Positions 1 through 6,375 of a stretch of DNA of 7,618 bases are shown here, in pieces (position 1 is the stretch's first letter; the number at the start of each line of letters is the position of its first letter). This DNA comes from Bacillota bacterium (lineage in GTDB: Bacteria > Bacillota > Clostridia > Oscillospirales > Acutalibacteraceae), in assembly GCA_023458755.1 (NCBI GenBank), contig JAEWYE010000030.1, positions 1 through 7,618 on the forward strand, read 5' to 3'. Under the pieces are notes generated by a model that saw only the letters and a list, made by a program, of their open reading frames with translations, was not told the origin of the DNA and did not search any database. Position numbers and translations under genes: made by a program.

Positions 1-138
1 CTGGGCGTATCTCCGTCTACGGGGTACGAGCTGATGCACGAAAAAGATTTCCCGGCGCTGAAGATCGGCAGCCGCATCGTCGTGCCCAAGGAAAAGTTTA
101 TCGCGTGGGTCGAGCAGAATACCGGAGGTGCAATTTGA
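1..138 (+). CDS. Excisionase-family helix-turn-helix protein, C-terminal part
   Basis: The gene enters from the left edge, so no start codon is visible; 45 codons remain, ending in TGA at 136-138. The translation begins LGVSPSTGYELM and continues through FPALKIGSRIVVPKEKF to IAWVEQN. This is the pattern of the small excisionase/MerR-like family (HTH_17): a recognition helix, then a wing of the form 'KIG-R-VP-F--W'. Such proteins bind DNA as recombination directionality factors or small regulators. The stop overlaps the TTG start of the next gene (TTGA), and the ribosome binding site of that gene lies inside this one, so the two are probably co-transcribed and translationally coupled. Whether this protein helps the integrase at 5125-6276 is inference, because the genes are about 5 kb apart. 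Confidence 0.75.
   Translation: MGVSPSTGYELMHEKDFPALKIGSRIVVPKEKFIAWVEQNTGGAI
124..129 (+). promoter_or_regulatory. Ribosome binding site that fixes a TTG start
   Basis: GGAGGT lies five bases before TTG at 135-137. It makes TTG a far better start than the in-frame GTG at 105, which has no comparable site and would create a longer overlap with the upstream gene. Confidence 0.75.
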
Positions 139-680
139 AGTACAACCGCTTTCCAAAACGCGACGCCATCAAAAATTATTTTCCTCTGCCCAACGAGTTG
201 TTCATCCTCGGTCTGAACGCCGGCGAAATTTCGATCTACTCCTACCTGCTCTATCTGGAGAACCGAAAAACATTTCAGTGCTGGCCCAGCTATAAAATCA
301 TCGGTAAAGCGGTGGATATGAGCCAGAACACGGTGCGGAAATATGTGCTGAGCCTTGAGGACAAGGCACTCATCACCACCGAACCGACTACCGTCTACAC
401 CAAGTCCGGCGAGAAGCGCAACGGCAGTCTGCTCTACACGATCCGTCCCATTCAGGAGGCGCTGGACTTGTTCTATACCCGGCAGATGGCGCGGATGGAT
501 GAGGATGTGGCAAAACAGGGTGTCGAGGAAAAGCTGGCAAAGCTCGCCCCTGTCAGCCCCTCTGAGCCGCTGTGTGCGGCTTTGAAGGACGCGGTAAGTC
601 CCAGCCCCATCGAAGGCGGTTCGGACGGAATTGAGGCCGTTTCGGACGAGGAACGAAGGACGATAGGAGAAGCAGGATAA
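135..680 (+). CDS. Helix-turn-helix domain protein of mobile elements
   Basis: This is a 181-residue protein starting at TTG 135. Residues about 15-50 look like a helical region of the winged-helix type found in replication-initiator-like proteins (YFPLPNELFILGLNAGEISIY). Residues about 52-80 form a clear helix-turn-helix (SYKIIGKAVDMSQNTVRKYV, followed by SLEDKALI), as in the HTH_36 family. The last 60 or so residues are acidic, rich in Ser and Pro, and probably disordered. Proteins of this kind are common in Clostridia integrative elements next to an excisionase-like gene and upstream of the relaxase. They probably bind element DNA as regulators or replication/transfer accessory factors, but the target is unknown. 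The overlap with the upstream gene indicates an operon. The domain call is firm; the role is inference. Confidence 0.8.
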   Translation: MKYNRFPKRDAIKNYFPLPNELFILGLNAGEISIYSYLLYLENRKTFQCWPSYKIIGKAVDMSQNTVRKYVLSLEDKALITTEPTTVYTKSGEKRNGSLLYTIRPIQEALDLFYTRQMARMDEDVAKQGVEEKLAKLAPVSPSEPLCAALKDAVSPSPIEGGSDGIEAVSDEERRTIGEAG

Positions 681-715
681 AGGACTGGCGTCGCCAGCGG
701 CACCTGCCCAGTCAC

Positions 716-738
716 AACTGCCCGCAGTGCGGGCAGTT
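716..738. repeat. 11-base perfect inverted repeat around a single base
   Basis: AACTGCCCGCA (716-726) is followed by one G and then its exact reverse complement TGCGGGCAGTT (728-738). No T run follows on the plus strand, so it is not a clear terminator. It could be a cruciform or hairpin for the relaxosome, or a protein-binding palindrome. Confidence 0.8.
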
Positions 739-761
739 ACGGGAGATTTTCTGGTACCGCA

Positions 762-802
762 GATGGGGTCAAAATCAGAAAACAAATGGCTTGATGGGGT
801 CA
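762..802 (+). repeat. Direct repeats GATGGGGTCA, 31 bases apart
   Basis: Exact ten-base copies lie at 762-771 and 793-802. The shorter core GGGGTCA recurs at 841-847. Spacing of 31 bases puts the first two on the same face of the helix, about three turns apart. That suits binding sites for a dimeric ribbon-helix-helix protein such as the product of the gene at 869. Confidence 0.6.
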
Positions 803-868
803 TTAGGCCAAAACATCACGACAGGATAAGGCTTTGACCGGGGGTCAGGACCGGAAAGAGAGGCAGAT

Positions 869-1270
869 ATGGACAAAACTCAAAAATTCGCAGCCTATTT
901 TACTGAGGATCAGAAAGTCAAGATTGACCGTTGCCAGGACCTGGACGGGAGCCGGAGCGCGGCGGAAGTTGTACGAAGAGCGGTGGACTTCTACCACGGG
1001 TACCTGACTGCGGGTGACGCCGGGCCGTTCCTTCCGCAAGCGATCCAGTCATATCTGGACGGTCGGCTCGGAATGTTCGAGGATCGCATGGCAAGTCTGC
1101 TTTACAAGCAGTCGGTGGAGATCGACATGACCAACGGGATCATCGCCACCGCTTATGACATCGGCGAAGATGCGCTGCGCCGCATGCGGGCACAGAGCGT
1201 CAGAAATGTGAAGGAGACAAATGGGCGGATCTCTTTCGAGCAGCGCATGCGGGATGCGGGTAACGAGTGA
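869..1270 (+). CDS. Ribbon-helix-helix relaxosome accessory protein (MobC-like)
   Basis: This is a 133-residue protein with a ribosome binding site AGAGAGG at 857-863, five bases before the ATG. Residues about 5-47 read as a ribbon-helix-helix domain: a short strand (KFAAYF), then helices in KVKIDRCQDLDG and SAAEVVRRAVDFYHGYL. The remainder is helical. Its stop overlaps the relaxase start (TGATG), so the two are translationally coupled. Small proteins with this fold just ahead of a relaxase gene normally bind oriT and load or assist the relaxase, and often repress their own operon. The repeats at 762-847 are the natural candidate binding sites. The fold and position are seen in the sequence; the oriT role is inferred from them. 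Confidence 0.8.
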   Translation: MDKTQKFAAYFTEDQKVKIDRCQDLDGSRSAAEVVRRAVDFYHGYLTAGDAGPFLPQAIQSYLDGRLGMFEDRMASLLYKQSVEIDMTNGIIATAYDIGEDALRRMRAQSVRNVKETNGRISFEQRMRDAGNE

Positions 1271-3219
1271 TGGCAAAGCTGATCGTCAAAAGTCCATACC
1301 TCAAGTGCGGCGGCGGGGAAAAGGTCAGCGGGTACCTGCACTACATTAGTACCCGGGAGCATGTCCAGAAGCTCACAGATGACCGACCTCCGACACGCAA
1401 GCAGGAACAGCTCATCGCAAAGCTCACAAAAGATTTTCCCGGTGTAAAAAAGCTGGCCGAGTACGAGGACTATACCTTGCACAAAACGAAGCTTAACGCC
1501 TCCGCGCTCATCGCCATGGCGCTGGAGGAAAACTGGTCTGCGGTCTGTCAGACGGACGGATACATGAAGTACATCGCCACTCGTCCTCGTGCTGAACGGC
1601 TCAGCTCCCACGGTCTGTTTGGCGACGAGGACAATGTCAATCTCGATGCGGCGATGGCGGAGCTGGATTCCTACACCGGCAATGTGTGGACACACATCAT
1701 ATCTCTCAAGCGTGAGGATGCTGCGCGTCTCGGCTATGACAACGCCGGAGCGTGGCGCAATCTCATCCGCGCCCACCGCAACGACATCGCGGTGGCGATG
1801 AAAATACCGCCGAAGGACTTTCGCTGGTACGCAGCGTTTCATGATGAAGGCGAGCACCCGCATATACACATGATGGCGTGGTCGGCAAAGCCGGGTCAGG
1901 CGTATCTCTCCCGCGAGGGCATCCGACAAATCAAGTCGGTGCTCACAAACGATATTTTCAAGCAAGAGTTACTGCACGTCTACGAGCAGAAAAGCGAAAG
2001 CCGCGATGAGCTGGTACGCAAGGCGCGGGATACTCTGCTGGAGCTGACGCGGCAGATGCAAACCAGCATCTGTAATCACCCGGAGGTGGAAGGTCTGATG
2101 CAGCAGCTTTCGCAAGCGCTGGATTCCGTCACCGGCAAAAAGTCCTACGGTTATCTGCCGAAGCCCATCAAGAAAATCGTGGACGAGATCGTCGATCAGA
2201 TGGAACGCTTGCCTGTCGTATCGGATTGCTATGACCGCTGGCTGGAGCTGCAGGATCAGGTGGACAGTTACTACGGCGGCGACGAGCGGAAACGCCTGTC
2301 GCTGTCTCAGCAAAAAGAATTCCGCGCCATCAAGAACGCCGTCATTCAGGAGGCGGAACGCATCCGTCTTGGCGAGATCACCTTTGAGGATGCCGGCGTG
2401 GAGCAGCGGGACGAGCCGGAGGATAATCTTCAGGCCGACCGTACCCTGTGGCAAATCGTCGACGATGTCTATGACGACACCCTGCGCCTTGCGGAGCGCG
2501 ACGCAGCGGTAGCAGATTTGAAATCGTGGGCGGAGGACGGCAACGCGACCGCACAGTATTATTTCGGCAAGCTCTACCGCGACGGCGGGCTGCTGATTCC
2601 AAGCTCCGAGCTGGCACGGGATTGGCTCTATAAGGCGGCGCGACAGGATGTTGTGGTGGCGCAGTATGCGCTGGGCAAGTTGTTCCTCTCTGACGATCTG
2701 CTGGTGCGGGACACCACGCTTGGCATGGAGTGGCTGGAATATGCTGCAGGCAATGGCAGTCACTACGCCGCCTACCGTGTCGGCAAGGAGTATCTTCGAG
2801 GCAAGATCGTGAAGAAAGACGTTGCCAGGGCGCTGCGGTATCTGACCGCCGCCGCCAACGCCGAAAGCCAGTACGCCCAATACCTGCTGGGCAAGCTGTG
2901 CCTCACGGGGCGCGAGGTGAAATACGACAAGGAGCTGGCGCTCTACTGGCTGGCCCGCGCCGCCAATCAGGGCAGCGAGTACGCACAATTCTTTCTCGAT
3001 CGCGCGGACAGTCTGCACCCGCCATCGGTCATGCTGGTGGCAACCCGACTGCTCCACCACATGGCAAATATCTTCCGTGACAACTCTCTGCCCAAGACCG
3101 GCCCCGCGGGGATGCGGATTGACCGCAAGCGTCTGCAAAAGCTCAGGGAGAAGAAGATCGCCATGGGCCACAGGCCGGACGACCATGAGGAATACACCGA
3201 CCCCACACTGTCCATGTGA
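1270..3219 (+). CDS. MobP-type HUH relaxase with C-terminal Sel1 repeats
   Basis: This is a 649-residue DNA relaxase that would nick one strand at oriT, hold the 5' end through a tyrosine and pilot it to the recipient. The start ATG 1270 overlaps the upstream stop; a GTG just before it at 1267 is possible, but neither has its own good ribosome site. The metal-binding motif is H191-DEGE-H196-P-H198-I-H200, the HUH signature. A tyrosine-bearing motif GYLHYISTR at 21-29, with a similar GYMKYIATR at 97-105, is typical of MobP2/MobP3 ('MobL') relaxases, and the catalytic tyrosine is probably in one of them. Residues about 240-420 are charged helical linker. Residues 424-582 hold four complete 36-residue Sel1-like repeats and part of a fifth, recognisable by 'AQY-LGKL' and 'WL--AA'. 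The C-terminus is basic. The Sel1 tail probably mediates protein contacts. Confidence 0.93.
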   Translation: MAKLIVKSPYLKCGGGEKVSGYLHYISTREHVQKLTDDRPPTRKQEQLIAKLTKDFPGVKKLAEYEDYTLHKTKLNASALIAMALEENWSAVCQTDGYMKYIATRPRAERLSSHGLFGDEDNVNLDAAMAELDSYTGNVWTHIISLKREDAARLGYDNAGAWRNLIRAHRNDIAVAMKIPPKDFRWYAAFHDEGEHPHIHMMAWSAKPGQAYLSREGIRQIKSVLTNDIFKQELLHVYEQKSESRDELVRKARDTLLELTRQMQTSICNHPEVEGLMQQLSQALDSVTGKKSYGYLPKPIKKIVDEIVDQMERLPVVSDCYDRWLELQDQVDSYYGGDERKRLSLSQQKEFRAIKNAVIQEAERIRLGEITFEDAGVEQRDEPEDNLQADRTLWQIVDDVYDDTLRLAERDAAVADLKSWAEDGNATAQYYFGKLYRDGGLLIPSSELARDWLYKAARQDVVVAQYALGKLFLSDDLLVRDTTLGMEWLEYAAGNGSHYAAYRVGKEYLRGKIVKKDVARALRYLTAAANAESQYAQYLLGKLCLTGREVKYDKELALYWLARAANQGSEYAQFFLDRADSLHPPSVMLVATRLLHHMANIFRDNSLPKTGPAGMRIDRKRLQKLREKKIAMGHRPDDHEEYTDPTLSM

Positions 3220-3236
3220 TGAGACTTATGCAAAAT

Positions 3237-3264
3237 GCCTCCTGCCGGTTTCGTGGCAGGAGGC
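3237..3264 (-). terminator. Convergent terminator between relaxase and zeta toxin genes
   Basis: GCCTCCTGCC (3237-3246) and GGCAGGAGGC (3255-3264) form a perfect ten-base stem with an eight-base loop. On the minus strand the stem is followed by ATTTTG, so it mainly ends the toxin operon. It has no T run on the plus strand, but may also stop relaxase transcription. Confidence 0.8.
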
Positions 3265-3274
3265 GTTGAGGATA

Positions 3275-4144
3275 CTAACCCAGAGTCATATCAAAAGCGG
3301 GCGTTATATTTTGGCTCGCATTTTTGAGTCGTCTCTCAAGTTCGTCAATAGCAGCGCCTTGCCCGAGATTGCTTTGCAGTTCTTTTTCTCGAAGCAGTTC
3401 AACTTGAGCCCGTGCGTCGGTTAACTCACTATGATTCCATGGTGTTTGCCAAAACTGCAGGAGAACCTCTGACGGACATACCAAATCCAAATTACTGTCG
3501 TAGAGCAGCTGCAATTCACGATCCCATATGCTGATGCTCGAAATACATGACAGCGAGTTAAGCACATCAAGGTTGGATGGCAAATTGTCAACAACATAAT
3601 CGTGTGCCGCAATAGCGGTTGCACGCGGGATGGTGCCGCCCTCATTCATTTTATAAAATCGCAGGAGTGTACTGATCAGAGAAATTTCCGGTCTGGCCGC
3701 GATGACAGCTATTTCCACCGTGTATCCCTTCGGGCAAAGAAACTCGGCGGTAGATTTCGGAACATCGACGGTACGCCCGGTTCCTTCAATCACAAGGTTA
3801 ATTTTTAAGTCGGATAACTGGTCAATCAGTCCATTAGCAACGGCAGAGGAAAAAGCAGATGTCTTCTGTACAGAATCCGAGCCATATTCACCATATAGTC
3901 TGCGATAATTAGGATGATAGCGACGATAATCATCCGCGTTAATGAATGCTGAGTCGCCTCCAAGACGCGACACCATCATGGCAGATAATCCTGTCTTTCC
4001 AGCACCGGGCTGGCCTGCCAGCAGAATTGCTCTTGGTCGACGTTGCGAACTATAATCTCTCTTGTCTCGAAATATCTCGGAAGCTATCACCCGTGAAACA
4101 GCATCATTTTCAAATGCCGCTATGCAAATTTTCTCGTCAGACAT
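3275..4144 (-). CDS. Zeta toxin (UDP-N-acetylglucosamine kinase)
   Basis: This 289-residue protein resembles the zeta toxin of streptococcal plasmid pSM19035 closely along most of its length. Zeta phosphorylates the cell-wall precursor UDP-N-acetylglucosamine and so blocks peptidoglycan synthesis when free of antitoxin. Visible features are the Walker A loop GQPGAGKT at 44-51, NADDYRRYHP at 69-78 with D71 aligned to the catalytic Asp, EGTGRT at 120-125, R162 in LLRFYKM, and R174 in IPRATAIAAHD, both aligned to known zeta arginines. Every key residue is present, so an active enzyme is expected. ATG 4144 overlaps the antitoxin stop by eight bases (ATGTCTGA). GTG at 4150 and TTG at 4153 are in frame but less likely. 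No strong separate ribosome site is seen, which suggests coupling to antitoxin translation. Confidence 0.95.
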   Translation of the reverse strand: MSDEKICIAAFENDAVSRVIASEIFRDKRDYSSQRRPRAILLAGQPGAGKTGLSAMMVSRLGGDSAFINADDYRRYHPNYRRLYGEYGSDSVQKTSAFSSAVANGLIDQLSDLKINLVIEGTGRTVDVPKSTAEFLCPKGYTVEIAVIAARPEISLISTLLRFYKMNEGGTIPRATAIAAHDYVVDNLPSNLDVLNSLSCISSISIWDRELQLLYDSNLDLVCPSEVLLQFWQTPWNHSELTDARAQVELLREKELQSNLGQGAAIDELERRLKNASQNITPAFDMTLG

Positions 4145-4391
4145 TAGCACCAAGCCCCATTAAAAAGCGATTCGCGAAATCAAACTGTGCTTCGATCTGG
4201 ACAAGATCCGTTTCGGATTTGGCGCGCAGAACAGCCTCTTTTGCGGACCAGACCAAGTCGTGCATAACGGTGATGGGATCTTGCTGCATAGAAATGCCAT
4301 TTACTAATTCATAGCGAAACAAATCGCCAAGAACAGCAGCTCCCTTTTCAAGTAGGACTTCCTGCTGAAGTGAAAATTCATATTTGCTCAT
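4137..4391 (-). CDS. Epsilon-like antitoxin of the zeta toxin
   Basis: This 84-residue, mostly helical and acidic protein begins MSKYEFSLQQE and ends in ANRFLMGLGANV. The start at ATG 4391 is set by GGAGG at 4400-4404; an in-frame codon at 4406 lies on top of that site and is rejected. The gene precedes and overlaps the zeta gene, and its length is close to the roughly 90-residue epsilon antitoxin of pSM19035, which neutralises zeta by covering its ATP pocket as a helical bundle. I see no convincing line-by-line similarity to epsilon, so the call rests on position, size and helical character. It has no DNA-binding domain of its own, unlike PezA, and no omega-type repressor gene is adjacent. 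Confidence 0.75.
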   Translation of the reverse strand: MSKYEFSLQQEVLLEKGAAVLGDLFRYELVNGISMQQDPITVMHDLVWSAKEAVLRAKSETDLVQIEAQFDFANRFLMGLGANV

Positions 4392-4436
4392 GCAGCGCAC
4401 CTCCAAACGGGCGAGAAATTACGATTCAGTATATGC

Positions 4437-4465
4437 ATTATAGCATGAAGTAGATGCGCATGCAA
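4437..4465 (-). promoter_or_regulatory. Promoter of the antitoxin-toxin operon
   Basis: Read on the minus strand, TTGCAT (4465-4460) and TATAAT (4442-4437) are separated by exactly 17 bases. The start would fall near 4430, giving a leader of roughly 40 bases before ATG 4391. The spacer contains the self-complementary ATGCGCAT next to GCATGC, a possible operator. Confidence 0.8.
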
Positions 4466-4607
4466 ATTCTTTGTTCGATTATACATCTTCTGAGCACAAG
4501 GACTCCTGTGGGAAAAATGGCCGCAAACCGTTGAGAATTCTAAATAATTTAATAGCTTCCCAGCGCAGATTGTGATATATGTGTTGTCTTGAAAAGGGGG
4601 CGACACG

Positions 4608-4919
4608 ATGTACGACTACATGAGGGCGCTGCGGCAGCGTTTTGATACGCCGCCGCAATGCCGAACCTTTAATCGAGAGCTGGACCGAGTCCACAATGAA
4701 CTGCATGGGCGGCTGGACAAGCAGGATCGAAAGCTACTGCTGCGCCTTACTGATTTGGAGAATGCCATACGCGAAGAGGCTTCGCTGCAAAGCTTTATCT
4801 CCGGTTACCGGCTGGCATGCGGCATTCAGAGAGAGCTATCCGTCCGGCCACCCTACTCTTTCGATAAAGAGGAAGAAGAACACGCGAGGGTGCTCAATGA
4901 GGAGGACCGGCCTATGTGA
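4608..4919 (+). CDS. Small helical protein, unknown function (possibly DUF6809-like)
   Basis: This is a 103-residue protein with AAGGGGG at 4594-4600, seven bases before ATG 4608. It begins MYDYMRALRQRFDTPPQ and is largely amphipathic helix. A Leu-rich stretch KLLLRLTDLENAI is followed by SLQSFISGYRLACGIQREL at about 59-77, then a very acidic tail with EEEE. The pattern of regular Leu and Glu followed by 'SF--GYRL' reminds me of the DUF6809 family of small Clostridia proteins, but this is recognition from memory. There is no helix-turn-helix and no membrane segment. It diverges from the antitoxin operon across about 216 bases and precedes the integrase. Its job is unknown; it could be element cargo or a minor regulator. 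Confidence 0.75.
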   Translation: MYDYMRALRQRFDTPPQCRTFNRELDRVHNELHGRLDKQDRKLLLRLTDLENAIREEASLQSFISGYRLACGIQRELSVRPPYSFDKEEEEHARVLNEEDRPM

Positions 4920-5037
4920 AAAAGAATACCGGCCTCCGTTCCTGCAATCTATCTTTTGTAAGGCAGGGGCTGTATTCCAGTAATAAATGATCCAAAATCT
5001 GCGCCGCCATAATCAAAGAAAAGAATCTTCCTTCAAT

Positions 5038-5057
5038 TGATAACTTTCTGATAACTT
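5038..5057 (+). repeat. Tandem 11-base repeat TGATAACTTTC upstream of the integrase
   Basis: TGATAACTT occurs at 5038-5046 and again at 5049-5057, in phase with a period of 11 bases, about one helical turn. This is a plausible binding site for an excisionase, an integrase arm domain or a repressor of int. Confidence 0.6.
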
Positions 5058-5096
5058 CACCCCGATCTCATGGCGGTTGCGATTGCTGTATGGTAT

Positions 5097-5105
5097 TGTG
5101 GGTCA
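5097..5105 (+). repeat. TGTGGGTCA copy 1, just before the integrase
   Basis: This nine-base word occurs here and twice more downstream of the integrase at 6377-6385 and 6389-6397, always in the same orientation. It lies six bases ahead of the integrase ribosome binding site. Confidence 0.55.
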
Positions 5106-5110
5106 TTACA

Positions 5111-5116
5111 AAGGAG
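5111..5116 (+). promoter_or_regulatory. Ribosome binding site that fixes the integrase start
   Basis: AAGGAG lies eight bases before ATG 5125. It rules in MAKKRANGEG as the N-terminus, over an in-frame TTG at 5077 that has no ribosome site. Confidence 0.85.
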
Positions 5117-5124
5117 TTGATTTT

Positions 5125-6276
5125 ATGGCAAAGAAACGAGCCAATGGCGAGGGCAATATTCGCAAACGGTCAGACGGCCGCTGGGAGGGTCGGTATACCG
5201 CCGGCTACAACGCCGACACCGGAAAGCGTATCATCAGAAATGTACTGGGCAAGACACAGACTGAGGTCAAAGAAAAGCTGAAAAAGGCGATTGAGGAAAC
5301 CGCAGGTTTGGACATGAGCCGTGCAGACGATTATACGGTAGCAGCTTGGCTGCATACCTGGTATGAGCTCTACGCCAAGCCCAATGTTCGCTTGGCGACG
5401 CAAAACCGCTATGAGTTGATGATGAATGTCTATGCCATCCCACGCATCGGGGACATCAAACTCAGTAAACTCGCCTCCCGTGACCTTCAGAAGCTGTACA
5501 GGAATCTTCAGGAAAACGGGCGGGTTCATACCACCTTCAAAAGCGGAACCGGGCTCAGCAGCACCACGGTGCGCAGTCTCCATCTGATGCTTCACTGTGC
5601 CTTCGAGCGGGCTGTCAAAGAACGGCTCATCCAGCGTAACCCCACTGACGACTGCATCGCGCCAAAAGTGAGAAAAGTGGAAATGAACGTACTATCATTG
5701 GAAAGCATCAAGGTCTACCTGAAGGCCGCTGCTCAACGGGATGCCCTGCCCATGTTTTATCTGGAACTGGTCAGCGGATTGCGTAAAGGAGAACTGGTTG
5801 CGCTTCTCTGGAGTGACGTAGACACAGTTCATAATACGATCTCCGTCAGCAAGCAATATGTCCGTAACCCCAACGGAGAATGCGTCCTCTCCCAGCCGAA
5901 AACAGAAAACTCTATCCGGCTGGTGTCCGTCCCGCAGGAGGCCATTGACCTGCTCATCACGGAACACAACAAGCATTCCGACAATCCCTACCTCTTCCCA
6001 TCTCCCGTTACCGGCGAGATGTACCATCCAGACTCGGTGGTAAACATCCACAAAAAGATTTTGAAGGACGCGGGACTCCCACACCTGAAATTTCATGAGC
6101 TCCGACATACATTCGCGACAACAGCGCTGCAAAACGGCGTGGATGTGAAGACCGTTTCCGCCATGCTGGGTCACTACGACGCTGGCTTCACGCTCCGCAC
6201 CTACACGCATGCCACCCGGCAGGCCCAGGACGCCGCGGCGATCACCATGGGTGAAGTTATGGCACAGGTGGTGTAA
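5125..6276 (+). CDS. int: Tyrosine recombinase (integrase), Tn916-like
   Basis: This 383-residue site-specific recombinase would integrate and excise the element. Residues about 4-55 form the arm-binding domain (RANGEGNIRKRSDGRW, then KRIIRNVLGKTQTE). Residues about 63-170 are the SAM-like core-binding domain, and the rest is catalytic. The active-site set is complete: R220 in SGLRKGE, K259 in QPKTENS, H324 and R327 in HELRHTF, H350 in LGH, and nucleophile Y360 in LRTYTH. The length is normal for the family and the gene looks intact. It reads towards the tRNA-Thr gene about 195 bases away, as expected for an element inserted at a tRNA 3' end. Repeats on either side (5038-5057, 5097-5105, 6376-6397) are candidate arm-type sites. 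A strong hairpin at 6321-6353 ends the transcript. Confidence 0.96.
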   Translation: MAKKRANGEGNIRKRSDGRWEGRYTAGYNADTGKRIIRNVLGKTQTEVKEKLKKAIEETAGLDMSRADDYTVAAWLHTWYELYAKPNVRLATQNRYELMMNVYAIPRIGDIKLSKLASRDLQKLYRNLQENGRVHTTFKSGTGLSSTTVRSLHLMLHCAFERAVKERLIQRNPTDDCIAPKVRKVEMNVLSLESIKVYLKAAAQRDALPMFYLELVSGLRKGELVALLWSDVDTVHNTISVSKQYVRNPNGECVLSQPKTENSIRLVSVPQEAIDLLITEHNKHSDNPYLFPSPVTGEMYHPDSVVNIHKKILKDAGLPHLKFHELRHTFATTALQNGVDVKTVSAMLGHYDAGFTLRTYTHATRQAQDAAAITMGEVMAQVV

Positions 6277-6320
6277 AACTTCGAAAGCAAAACAATTTCC
6301 CGAAACGAGAAAAGCGCAAA

Positions 6321-6353
6321 AAAGACCACCGGATTTCCTATCCGGTGGTCTTT
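6321..6353 (+). terminator. Rho-independent terminator after the integrase
   Basis: AAAGACCACCGGAT (6321-6334) pairs perfectly with ATCCGGTGGTCTTT (6340-6353) around a five-base loop. A-rich and T-rich stem ends make it usable in both directions, so it also shields the integrase from tRNA-side transcription. Confidence 0.9.
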
Positions 6354-6375
6354 GATCCTCTTGAGACATTTCCGC

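Larger units (their letters stand above)
681..868 (+). other. Repeat-rich non-coding region ahead of the relaxase pair; candidate oriT
   Basis: No convincing gene lies in these 188 bases. They contain a short palindrome at 685-697 (CTGGCG-T-CGCCAG), a longer near-perfect one at 716-738, the ten-base direct repeat GATGGGGTCA at 762-771 and 793-802, and an inverted repeat at 835-847 (TGACC-GGG-GGTCA) whose right half repeats GGGTCA. The region sits directly upstream of a ribbon-helix-helix gene and a relaxase gene. This is where transfer origins and the binding sites of their accessory proteins normally lie. A regulatory role, such as autorepression of the mob genes, would also fit. No nick-site consensus is recognised for this relaxase type, so the oriT call is inference. 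Confidence 0.4.
4920..5124 (+). other. Integrase upstream region
   Basis: No gene is seen in these 205 bases. They hold a tandem 11-base repeat (5038-5057), one copy of TGTGGGTCA (5097-5105), a distant inverted pair CCGCCAT (5004-5010) and ATGGCGG (5070-5076), and the integrase ribosome site. No convincing -35/-10 pair was found. Confidence 0.5.

Noticed and set aside
716..808. Open frame reading NCPQCGQLREIFWYRR, resembling a zinc ribbon
   Set aside because: It has no usable start codon upstream of the CPQC motif, and the motif is simply the palindrome at 716-738 translated. I treat the stretch as non-coding, although a lost small gene cannot be excluded.
1153..1965. Minus-strand open frame of about 270 codons opposite the relaxase N-terminus
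   Set aside because: It is antisense to the HUH domain and the end of the ribbon-helix-helix gene, with no family resemblance and no ribosome site that I could support.
1969..3186. Long open frame on the minus strand opposite the relaxase (about 405 codons)
   Set aside because: It lies wholly antisense to a well-supported gene with catalytic motifs and Sel1 repeats, shows no recognisable domain, and is expected from codon bias in GC-rich DNA.
4531..4590. Promoter for the gene at 4608, from TTGAGA and nearby AT-rich sequence
   Set aside because: No -10 box at a suitable distance was found; TGTGATATAT is only a weak extended -10.
4924..4977. Possible terminator after the small helical gene (GAATAC with GTATTC, CCTGC with GCAGG)
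   Set aside because: The stem is broken by large internal loops and no T run follows, so I do not call it.
5695..6369. Minus-strand open frame opposite the integrase catalytic domain
   Set aside because: It is a shadow of the integrase and also runs through the terminator hairpin at 6321-6353.
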